Source of the DNA: Zygnema cylindricum
Taxonomy: Eukaryota > Streptophyta > Zygnematophyceae > Zygnematales > Zygnemataceae
Reading direction: 5' to 3'
NCBI GenBank assembly: GCA_037447655.1
Contig: JBBHKE010001556.1
Span: 248,001 to 312,000, forward strand
DNA length: 64,000 nt
In this document: positions 49,322 to 59,906 of the stretch, piece by piece
How the letters are laid out: each line of letters begins with the position of its first letter
Position numbering within the stretch: the stretch's first letter is position 1
The notes under the pieces: generated by a model
The model's input: the letters and a program-made list of their open reading frames with translations, nothing else
Database searches by the model: none
Told to the model about the DNA's origin: nothing
Made by a program: the position numbers and the translations under genes

Positions 49322-52300
49322 ATGATGGGAGAAGGATTGCGAGTCGAAATCTCACGAGATGGTATGGATGATGAGAGCTCAGAGGTGTCAGTCCCTCCTG
49401 CGAGAGAAGGTCCAAGTTTTGCCGAGCTTTCATCAATGCATCAGCGTTTTTCATCTTCGAAGTTGAAGGTCGACGAGCTTTTTATTCAATGGCTGTCGCT
49501 TCCGGACTCACAGAAGCTGGTAAGTGATGTGATTGGCCGTTTTCTTGAGAGCAGTCTCTTATCAGGAAAGCAATGGAGTGGAGCAGATGTAGAGATTAGG
49601 GTGCCCTCCATTTCATCAAAATCATTAGGTAAGTATGATGCTTTGCTCTTATTTGGTGCGGAAGCAACACGTGGTCCAGTGAAATAACTTGGCAGGTCCA
49701 GCAGTTGAGTGCAGTAAAACAATGTATAACTAGGGAAGATTGGCATAGTAAAATTTATCGCTCTTATACTCTACCTAAAACTTGGTGTCCAAGCTGTCCA
49801 TTAAAGATGAAGCTGCTGGGAAAATTAGAGAACTGTTAAATTTACGGCATGTTCGATATGCCTTTTGGAATACTCTATTAATCTGTTAGATTGACATCTA
49901 CAAGTTTTTCAAAAACAGGAATACTGTTGCAAATTATGCCCAGCCACCCAGCAAGACGAGCTGTTAGACCTTATGAACATGTTTTCTTAATTCGCACATA
50001 GGGTTTAAAATGCGCCAACCCGAATTAAAATTGGTCAATTATTAGAACCAAATGCAGTTTTTCCTTTTGCTGCTGTGAGTAATTATACCTCAGAGGTAGA
50101 GCTTGTATATTGCTTCCTTTTGTTTTATGTCCACAGAAGGTGCTTGGTGAAAGGTTCAGAAATTATATACTTCCTCAGCATATGAGCACTCTTCTTTATG
50201 CCTTAAGCTTGGTTTAAGTGTTAGCTATCTTCCAGAATTTCAAAAGGCTTGGAAGACGCCCTTTTCTTGCCTGTTCACTCTTTTTCTGACTAAGCTTTCC
50301 CCTAGACTTGGTTCTGTTGCTCCACTGTGTGAATTTTACCTTTTCTTTCTCATTGAATCGGATACAAACCGGTGTATGCCATTACACATTTAGCACTAAA
50401 TTGATTCAGTACTAGTATATGATATACTATTTGAATTCAGAACAAAGCATTCTGGCTTTGCCACTTTCTATTTTTTTGCATCTGATCTCGATAACCTTTA
50501 GCGAAATGCAAGACACGGAGGACATGTTGTTGCACCATTAACAATACAATTTTCTGAAGGCAGTAAAATCTGTGATTGACAGGGATCAGTTCATAAACTC
50601 ATGAAATAACTGCGCCATTGACAAACAGTTAGAAACTGGAAGCAACTGAATGAGAATTGCTATGGAAAGGACTTTTTAGTCGAGTATTTTTAAAGTAGTT
50701 TAAATTTTGCAAATCATCAAAGGAACTCAAGGCATTGTTTAGACTGGCATTATTAACCTTGCCATATGACAGATGTGATATGTAAGAGACTGCGATCATG
50801 TTTAGGGACATAACTATAGTATTACTCGCGTGTTTTAATTTAAAATTAAATTATTTCTGTTGGTATTAGAGCTTTTTATTTACTGTTTAAGAGATACGAG
50901 AACAATAAAGGCATGCAAATATGGGCTTCAAAAAGTTAGGGCGCAAAATTTGTTAAGCTATAGCGATTTTGTTGCCAAAATTGTTTCTTTACCCTAGGAA
51001 GTGATCAGTCTCTATCTTATCTGAAGAGACACTAGTTATTTTACCGGTGAAGCAATGATACTAGGTGGACAAGGGGCAGTCTTGATATGCTTTCCTGCAT
51101 GTGTTTCTCTCAGCGTTCTAGTGTTTTTTTTTCCTTTTTCTATCGACAACACACTTTCAGGGAAAGTGTAAGCAGTTTCTGTAAATGTGTTCAAAATATT
51201 TTTCATAGTATGAATACCTCTGTAAATGCCTTTCACATGTAGATTCTTATTTCCCGAGGAGATAAGGCGGGAGATAAGGATCTAGTTTGCTTTTTGCCCC
51301 CAAGCCATTTTTTTTTGTTTTTTGCTTTTTGCTTTTTCCCAGTTTAATGGTATGTTGTGGCTGTAATGGTTGCTTGTCTTTTCGAGATTGTATTCCGTTA
51401 ATTTCTACCCTGTAGATGTTTTCATCATATATTGACAAAGCTGTTTTACTTCCCTTTACAGGTGCTTTCACTGTTAGAGGATGCGAAGGCAGGCTTACCT
51501 CTCAGTGGTCCATCTGCTCTTGGGAGTCATAGCCCTGGCAGTCCTTCACCATTATCACCATCAAGTGCCCAGGCTCTATTTGGAGCATCAAGCACACCGC
51601 CTTTGTCTCCTCGAAGTAGTGGGAATTCCCCACTTTCACCCAAGTCTCCTGCTCGACGCTATGCATTTGGCTCTGGGTTGAGCAGTTCTCCTGTCAAATC
51701 GGAGCTGGAGAAAACTCAAGTTGTCATCCCTCCTGTAAGTGTCAAATCTCTCAAATCCAACTCTTGCCGACCAGTAAATGTATGCATTTGAGCCTGTTTT
51801 TATGAGATGCATATGCAATTTCTTGTATAAATTGGACAAAGTAGGGTAACCACACATGGCGTTCCTGGCCAGCAATCGCAGTAATTGTACTTGGAAGTGT
51901 ATGTCTTTTTTGTTGATCTGTACGATCACTGTAATTACTGGCCAGTAACGCTAATAATCGCGTATGTGTAATTACTCTATCAGGAAAGTCTGCCTTAGCT
52001 GCTGGCAGACCCAAGACACAAAAAACTGTCTCTGACTTGATTTAGCAAACTGTGAGTAAACAAGTAGTAAGCTGTAAACTGCTCACATTTTATGCCTTGG
52101 ATTTGTTCGCATTTGTTCTGCATCTCTTGCAGTTTTATTTTCCTTATGGACCCCCGGCCACGAAGGAAGTTGCAGACCAAAGCATTACGAAGATCGACGA
52201 AATATTTGGCAGACAACCAAACGGCATCCCCCAGCAAGGTTATTTGACTGTTTATTGTCATTTGGAGTGGTGCATATGTTAGGAAGAGTTTCTGTTCTTT

Positions 52301-55300
52301 TTTGTGGGCCAAAATAACAACACACGGTGGAAACCCTTTATTTGCACAATATGGGCTTGACTTGGTATTGTTTATTTTGTTTCTGTTTTGCAGCTTTCTT
52401 GGCAGTAACAAAGGAGGTTTGCAAACTGCCAGCATATTTCAATGGTTGTTTGTTCAGAAAGATAGATTCTGAGAATACCGGTTTAGTGTCAAGGTGGGTG
52501 TTGCTATTTGGAACGGAAAATTATTGTGCTTGAGATGATTGTTGAACTGTGGAAGTATGAACACAAGAACTTGAGTTACATCTTGGAAATCGCGGTACAC
52601 AAAACAGAAAAGCATGGTTTTCTTGAGAGGGTGTTAAAGAGGGAAGAGGGATACATACAACTTAAAGAGGTTAGGTTTAGTATTTCTTGAAAGTTGAGGC
52701 TAACATTTTTAATGTTGTTCGGAGCTGCAGGGATAGGTTCATGCAATTTTGGGTGGATGCAAATCTACTGACAGCAGATATGTCCACTCGAGTTTTTCAT
52801 GTCTTGAAACAACCGGATAAACCTCACTTGACACAGGTGTGATTCCAAAACTTTTAGAGTCTGGTGCCTCAGTACACTGTCCATGAGCTATTATTGTTAA
52901 ATATTTTTGGGCGCTAAAACGTCTTCAACTTTATTTTCAACTGGAGAAAACAGGAGGTTTGCTTTGTGTGAGGTTCATGCAGGTTGTCGAGTTTTCAGTG
53001 AGAATTCTGTATCTGCATTCTCATTTATGGAGCTATGAGTTACCAGATACAAATGAGTGGAGTCAAGGGTGCTGATGTTGTAGTCCTTCAGTAGCCCATA
53101 TCAGTCTTGTCATCACCTTTTTTTTTTTAACTTCATGTAAAGGGTTTAAGGTTTTGAGTTTTTGCAGGATGACTGGAAACCTATGATGCGGGAGCTTCTT
53201 GCCACACATCCAGGATTGGAATTTCTACATGACACGCCTGAATTCCAGGAACGCTATGGTGAGCCTCATAGGGTTAGTACATTATTGAAGTTTTGCCCTC
53301 GTTTTTGAGGGCAATTGTATAGTTCGTACAGTTTGTTCGCGTAATTGTACGAACGTGTTTTTCATATAGCTGTACGATTTACTCTCAAAACATGAGGGTA
53401 AATTTCTCTCGTAATGTCAAAAAGTGGTTTGGTGGCATGTCAGAGTCTTTGGTACCTGAATTGACCCAGTGTTTATTGAAAACATCATTACTGCAAAGTT
53501 GTAGAGTGTGATTCAATGCCCGTCATATATATTGGCAGACAGTACTCCTACTGAACCATTTGGGTGTTTAAGTAAAAGTGTCGTCGTGGAATCTCCGTGG
53601 TAAGCCAGAAAAATATGTTGTGGAAATTTAGGGCGGAAGAGAAAGAGCGGCTCTCTATTCTTGCATTGGTGCTTGTACTGATGCTTGCTTTCTTTTCTTT
53701 GTTGTATTCATGTCAAGAAATTTTGATGGAGTTTGGGATGAGCACATTCGGCAGACTGGAGTAGCCTTCAGTTGCCTATTTGACTTAGAGTCATGGAGAT
53801 TACCAGGCAGTTATGCACAGTGTTCCCAAATATGATTCCTTTTAGTGATAATATGCTTTCTTTGGCTGTGGTCAAACAGCGGAAACTGTCATCTACAGGA
53901 TCTTCTATCATGTGAACCGTTCTGGTAATGGGCAAATGTTATTGCGGGAGTTGAAGCGCAGTAATTTAATGCAGGCCCTCCAACAGGTAGAGGAGGAGGA
54001 GGATATCAACAAGATTCTCAAGTAAGACCAGATGCTGTTTTTTATGACTTTGCTGTCAGTTTTTCTGTCTTATCCACATCATTGCTGGTTCAAGGGTTGT
54101 CCATTAATGTGCCCTTTGCCTGTTTGGATGACCAGGTATTTTTCATATGAACACTTCTATGTTATCTACTGCAAGTTTTGGGAGCTCGATTCCGATCATG
54201 ATTTTGTAATAGATAAGGATGATCTTTTGCGGTATGGCAATCATGCACTTACATATCGAATTGTGGAGCGGATATTTTCACAGGTATGTATGTACCAGTT
54301 TTTCAAAGTAAATGACAATTTAACAAATTCAATATTCACGGGGTATTTTTTACTAGTGACAAGCCACTGAAGCCTGTGGTATTCTGGTCACATGCAGGTA
54401 CCGAGAAAGTTCACAAGTAAAGTCGAGGGCAAAATGGGATATGAAGATTTTGTGTGGTTTATTCTGTCTGAGGAGGATAAGTCATCCGAGCCCAGTCTTG
54501 AGTATTGGTAAGCACAAAACTGTATCTGTTCATCCATTTTTTTTGTAAACGATAAGCGTTTTTTTGGAGCTTTTAGGAAATGTTGCTGAATTAGAGGTAT
54601 GTATGTGTTTATGTTTGTGTTAGTCTGTTTATTTTCGGGCATTGAAGACTTCCTCGCCAAGGGGAAAGAGGTTATTTTATGTGAAGATTCAGCTTCTGAA
54701 TGTGCTTTGCCCAACCCTCCAGTCAAGAGCACTTACTGTTACCTGTTTTTCTTCAAAATAAAAGTGATAAGCTTTTAAAAAACACGATGGTAAACATCTG
54801 AGACATGGAAATGAAAAAAGGAAAAAAAAGCAGAAAGAAGATGAAAGATATTACACAAGATTCAAACAAACAAACAAAAAGAAGCAATTGTTTTCTTTTG
54901 CAATGGCAGGTTCAAATGCGTCGATATGGACTGTGACGGGCGTATCACCTCGCATGAAATGCAGTATTTCTATGAAGAGCAGCTCCATCGCATGGAATGC
55001 ATGGCACAGGAGCCGGTGCTGTTTGAGGATATTTGCTGCCAAATGGCGGATATGATCAATCCTCAGGTACGGAAATACACTTTATATCGCTATTAGAGCT
55101 ATAGGGTAATAACACGGGACACGATACTGGCGTTCCTGTCAGTGATCGCAGTAATCGTACAGAAACCTGAACGAAACGTAGGTTTTCCTGTATCATTACT
55201 GCGGTTACTGGCCGGTAACGCCAGTAGTCGCTGATGTGTAATAAACTTAGAAGTGAATTATTACTGTTAAAGGAAATTTAGTATAACTATTCTTAATCAT

Positions 55301-56524
55301 GTGTCATGCCTAATTAATGACGTGGCTCATTTTGGGCCACTTAACTGAGTACTGTTATTAACACTAATTCACGATGTTGGGTCAAAAAAGCAGGCGATAT
55401 AGTTTCCGAAGAACTCTCAGTACACCCTGAATTGCTAGAGTAAATTAGTCATTTGTGTGAGGTTTCTATCAGTGTTGTCAATCGTTGTTTAATAATTCAT
55501 TTTCAAATGATTTGGTTGTTTTCCAACCGTCTAAAGAAAGAAAAATTAGGAAAAAACAGTTAGTATTGTTAACGCTGTTTTGCGGTCAGAGGGCAAAAAC
55601 AAACTGGCACCGAATTAGTGTCATCAACGCTAATAAGGACCCGCGCTGTATGCTAAAGAGATTTTTGCTGTTTTCTTGCTTTTGAGGGTCAACAGAAACA
55701 AGGCGAATTAACTTTACGAGACCTGAAACGCTGCAAGCTGTCAGGCAACTTCTTCAACATTCTTTTCAATTTAAATAAGTTTGTCGCGTTTGAGACAAGG
55801 GACCCTTTCCTTATTCGCCAGGTGAGCAAGAAATGTGGCAATTTACTTCATCTATTATGTGCATTCAGACTGTTTCTCATCAGTATTCATTAAAATTAGT
55901 GTAGCTTTCGACTTTAGGAAAATTACCCTAAAAATGCCTGTAAAAACTATCATTCATAGAATGTGTAAAACCTGTATTAAGACCTGTATTCATTTATTTT
56001 GCTTATGTGCATTCAGGCAGTATCACCTCATGCACTCGAGGCAATGAAATTACGTAATTATCAACTTTTGCGTAAAATTTCTCTAAAACCTGTAAAAACG
56101 TTATTTTCCTTTGGTTGACTGCATTTGCAGGAGTCTGACAACCCAACAGTCGTCTCATCTCATTCAACATTAAATGTTTCATATGTTAAGACTTCGGAAA
56201 ATCATTCTAAAGCCCGTGAAACCTTTCCTTTCTGTTTGCTTCAACTTTTTTTGCAGGAGCTCGAAGATCCAACACTCATCCCAAGTGCATAAAACATTAA
56301 ACGTTTCATATGTTTAGAGTTTGGAAAATCACTTTAAAGCTTGTATAACTTTTCCTTTCCATTTTGTTTGATTGTTACTGCAGGAGCGTGAAGATCCAAC
56401 ACTTACCGAGTGGGACCGCTTTGCTCGAGGAGAATACATTCGGTTATCGATGGAGGACGAGGGTGAGGATGCCTCCAATGGTAGTGCAGAAGTATGGGAT
56501 GAGTCTTTGGAAGCGCCTTTCTAG
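49322..56524 (+). CDS. PP2A B'' regulatory subunit (EF-hand)
   Basis: A calcium-binding B''-type regulatory subunit that targets protein phosphatase 2A. Twelve exons: 49322-49519, 51462-51734, 52133-52238, 52394-52493, 52731-52836, 53168-53258, 53880-54021, 54136-54283, 54398-54507, 54910-55066, 55696-55821, 56384-56524. The sum is 1698 nt, 565 aa, close to the 530-550 aa of plant homologues. Landmarks: [12 protein letters not shown] in exon 1, a Ser-Pro-rich linker in exon 2 ([18 protein letters not shown]), [50 protein letters not shown]-hand loops are at residues 357-368 ([12 protein letters not shown]) and 430-441 ([12 protein letters not shown]). The end is [17 protein letters not shown] ... 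WDESLEAPF, typical of plant B''. The start is the first of two adjacent ATGs (49322 or 49325). Introns 2, 9, 10 and 11 carry inserted repeats. The exon 1 donor at 49520 was chosen because it restores phase to exon 2. Confidence 0.96.
51851..51969. mobile_element. Foldback MITE F, copy 1, in PP2A B'' intron 2
   Basis: The left arm holds CACACATGGCGTTCCTGGCC and GCAATCGCAGTAATTGTAC. The right arm holds TACGATCACTGTAATTACTG, then GCCAGTAACGC, then GCGTATGTGTA. The arms pair to form a hairpin of about 119 bp with a short loop. It is non-coding. Confidence 0.75.
54768..54815 (-). mobile_element. Solo 3' tail of a non-LTR-like element in PP2A B'' intron 9
   Basis: On the minus strand: CATGTCTCAGATGTTTACCATCG, then a T run and AAAGCTTATC. 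It matches the 22641 and 42590 tails. It lies about 95 bp upstream of exon 10 on the opposite strand to the gene. Confidence 0.5.
55111..55240. mobile_element. Foldback MITE F, copy 2, in PP2A B'' intron 10
   Basis: The left arm ACTGGCGTTCCTGTCAGTGA, TCGCAGTAATCGTAC pairs with the right arm ATCATTACTGCGGTTACTGG, CCGGTAACGCCAGT. It is the same family as 51851-51969 and sits 45 bp downstream of exon 10. Confidence 0.78.
55423..55648 (+). mobile_element. MITE subfamily C, diverged, in PP2A B'' intron 10
   Basis: TA then CACCCTGAATTGCTAGAG at the left; AACGCTAATAAGGACCCGCGCTG then TA at the right. GGCACCGAATTAGTGTCATC inside the right end matches the copy at 42081-42284. Confidence 0.65.
55860..56415 (+). 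repeat. Tandem duplicates of the exon 12 splice acceptor in PP2A B'' intron 11
   Basis: The true acceptor ends at 56383 and is followed by GAGCGTGAAGATCCAACACT. Upstream copies: CAG ending 56256 followed by GAGCTCGAAGATCCAACACT; CAG ending 56130 followed by GAGTCTGACAACCCAACAGT. Fainter copies around 56016 and 55867 keep the GTGCATTCAG setting. Spacing is 126-127 bp for the clear copies. Each clear unit carries the whole block: AACATTAAAYGTTTCATATGTT, a pyrimidine tract, CAG and the exon head. Use of the 56256 acceptor would add about ten residues and a stop. Use of the 56130 acceptor would read through the second copy to the same stop. Either would replace the conserved B'' C-terminus. Confidence 0.85.
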
Positions 56525-57942
56525 GGAGTTAATGAAACGAGACAAGAGAGTACAGACAGAGTGAGAGTGAGATCAATGCAGCAAAAGCCAGTTTAGAGTG
56601 CAGGATTGATAAATGTCCTGTCCTTCCTTGAGCCTTTTGTGGGCTCTTGCTTTCTGTCCTTTCCTTTTTATCACAGGCGGTGATTAGGCGCTTTTTTGTT
56701 CATATCCATTCTTTTTGCAATTTAACGCCCTTTAATGCACGTGGCGTTGAAACCATGCGATTTTTTTGTGTATAACTCTTGCAAGTAGTTCAATTTTCGT
56801 GGTTGAGGTTTGCTTGTGTGCGAAGGTTTTAGTTTAACAAACAGCGGTGGAGGTTGCGTGGAGTTTTAAATTTATTGTAGACACATTGATTAGCTTAAAG
56901 GTATTGTTGGCTCAGAAATTCGTTTCCTTTGTGGGAAGAAGGTCAAGTTTAGTTCAAATATATTATCTGCCCCTATGGCCAGATTGTCCTTCATTTGGAG
57001 AAAATATAAATAGAAAATGAGCAAAATACAAATGAGGAAAATTGTCAATTGTTGTGAGTCAGAAGCAGGACACAAGAGGTGCATTGTTAGATATACACGA
57101 CAACAACTGCAGAAGGACATTTGGTCCGACAGTGTTCTCGTATTCATTGACCCTAAAAGCGCCCTCATCTCAAGTCCTAATATGTGAACCAGTCTCCTCA
57201 AATGTGAGTCACTCTTCAATTGTCATACGATCAACTTGTCCATCAATTCCTCTTATGTTGATTGTAACTAGGATCTTCAATGAAGATTTCATGTTTTTGG
57301 CCTTAAACGAACTACAAATGGACAAAAAGTACTGAAATTCAGAGACAAATCACTCCTGTGAGTGCAGGACATATTTAGTTTCCAAGAGAAAACTAGTGGC
57401 ACAAGATTAAGCGAGCTAAAGATTGTCCAGACATGTTAGTTACTTGTGAGCAAAGGTGTACAATGCAGACTGGAAATATTTATGGTTCTCCACATCTACT
57501 TTGAAGGGAAAGGAGTGGTATAGATTGTTCTATAGACCTTCCAAACAAGTTGACATACATTGCAAGCAAAGATGTTTAACTAAGCCTGAAAATTTTATGC
57601 TTTTCAACTTCTACTTGAAGTGAAAGCAAAAATTCCAGAAAAATCTAACAAACTGAACTCGTTTGAATATCACGTATTATCTACAAACTTTGTAAGACGA
57701 ACCTTACAGAAACACATCATCCATCATGACACCCTGAAGCTCTCAGCTACTTCCTAAATATACATACATACATAAGCAGAGAGATGCAACCAAAGCCTGT
57801 CTCTATCCAGCTCAAGTACAAAGTAGATATACAAGCAACAGGAAAACTGACGACTACTAAACAAAACTAACAACTATGACAAAAAATGCTAGTGGACAAA
57901 CACGCTAGCAGACAAAAATTGTGTTTTGTCAACACATTGTTA
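56525..57942. other. Convergent intergenic region between the PP2A B'' and calcineurin-B-like genes
   Basis: It holds the 3' UTRs of both genes and no further gene. Open frames at 56890-57335 are short, overlap on both strands and lack recognisable motifs. Confidence 0.55.
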
Positions 57943-59803
57943 TCATCGCATGTCGGATGGTATATCCACCTCCATTTTCACATTGGAGCCAAGGACCTGC
58001 ATGCGAAAAAAGATTGAGTTTCCCATCCGTCAAAACTTTCTCGATTGTTCTCGTGACGAGTCTATCGTGACAACTCCTTTTTCAAAAATTTTAAAACATA
58101 ATCCACGACATTTAGGAAACAGACAGCAAAATCAGAAAGTGGATTCTTAAGGTCTCTAGGGCTCCAGGACTCTTTAGGTTTCAGGTTTTTCATGGGTGCT
58201 CGTAGAGTTCGTTTTACGCTCTATTCGAGTTCTCTCAGGGTTCTTTCATGGTTATTTTTCGGTTCTTTTTTAAGGTTCTTTTAGGGTTCGTTTTGGGTTA
58301 TTTTAAGGTTATTTTAGGTTTTTTTTTGGGTTCTTTAAAGGTTCTTTTCAGGTTCTTTCAGAGTTTTTGAGGAAATTAGGGTTTCCTGGTTTTAGGGTTT
58401 GACCTGACAGAAGTCGGCGAAGGAGAGCGAGCAATCTTGAGCAAAACCTGCCTCCTCCAACGCTCTTGAAATGACACGCTGGGGCGGTAGAAAGAAAAAG
58501 ATAAAAGGAAAGGAAAAGGAAAAGGAAAAGGAAAAAGGAAAAGGGAAAAGGAAAAAGGAAAAAGGAAAAGAAAAAGAAAAAAAGGAAAGGAAAGGAAAAG
58601 GAAAAGGAAAAAGGAAAAAGGAAAAGAAAAAAAAAAAGAAAAAAAAAAAGGAAAAAGAAAGAAGAACAAAGGAAAATGAAAAGAAAGAAGGAAAACGGAA
58701 CTTCCTTCATTAAAAAAGTAAAAAAACCCTCCAAGAAAAGTAAACACTAGAGCTGTCTCTCTGGAAAACTCTTGCCGATAATCGACATAGGGGTCCGGTG
58801 TATCGGTAAGGCAAATTATCGCGATAAATTACCTGTACATCGATAAATTATCGGGCTGATAATTATGGCAATAACTCCATTAAAATTTTCAAAAGGCCCC
58901 CCCTCCCCTCCCCTCCCTGGCGGGAACTCCCTACTCATTTCGTACTTTAGGACCACCCCCCAACCCCACAGAACCCCAGGAAATATCCCTAAAAAAAGCT
59001 AAAAGACTCGTACCTCGCTCTGCTCCTCCGACAAGAAAGTTCCGGATAGGTCGTGAAGGACGCCGCGGATGTCTTCCCGAGAAACTTGTCCATTTCCGTC
59101 CACGTCATAGATGCGGAAAATGACTGCAGGGAGACAGAAGAGACAAAATTAGGATTGCATCGTCAGAACCGTGATCGAAATCGGTATCGGTCTCCGAATC
59201 AGAATCGGAAACAGGAACAGAAACAGAATCGAGCCGTAGACGTGGAAGATGACTGCAGGAGAAATGAGAAGAATCAGTGTTAGGATCGTAAAAAGAATAG
59301 TGATCGAAATCGAAATCGGTATCGGTATTGGTCTCCAAATCAGAATTGGAAACAGGAACAGAAGAAGAATTAGAAACGTAAGCAGAAGTAGAAATAGAAA
59401 AAGAAGAAACAGAAACAGAAACATGACTGCAGGAGAAATGAAAAGAATCAGTATCAGGATCTTCCTCAGGACCGTAATCAAAATTGGTTTCAAAGTAGGT
59501 ATCAGAATCAGAATCGGAGTTGCGATCGGAAACAGAAGAATCGGAATCTGAAACGTAAATAGAAATTGAAATGGAAACAGAAACAGAAGCAACAGAAACA
59601 GGAACAGAAAAAGAAAATAGAAACAGAAGAACCAAAAACCGGAACAGAAACCCCCTAAAAAACAGTTCAAAACGCTAAGAAAATTGTTAAGCTCACCGCG
59701 AGCTTTGTCTTCTAGTGTGGCTTTCCCGCTAAATGCCGAAAGGAAAGAGACAAAATCTTTGAAATTCATTCCCTCCAACATTCTCAGCATTCTCTGAAAA
59801 AAA

Positions 59804-59834
<31 letters not shown>

Positions 59835-59838
59835 AAAA

Positions 59839-59906
<68 letters not shown>

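Noticed and set aside
49520-49687. Continuation of PP2A B'' exon 1 to a later donor at 49629
   Set aside because: The later donor leaves one base and breaks the frame into exon 2. The donor at 49520 restores phase and the family sequence (LPDSQKL then [11 protein letters not shown]).
58190-58380. Telomere-like TTTAGGG repeats
   Set aside because: The TTTAGGG-like words are irregularly spaced variants of GGTTCTTTT, without a 7-bp period.
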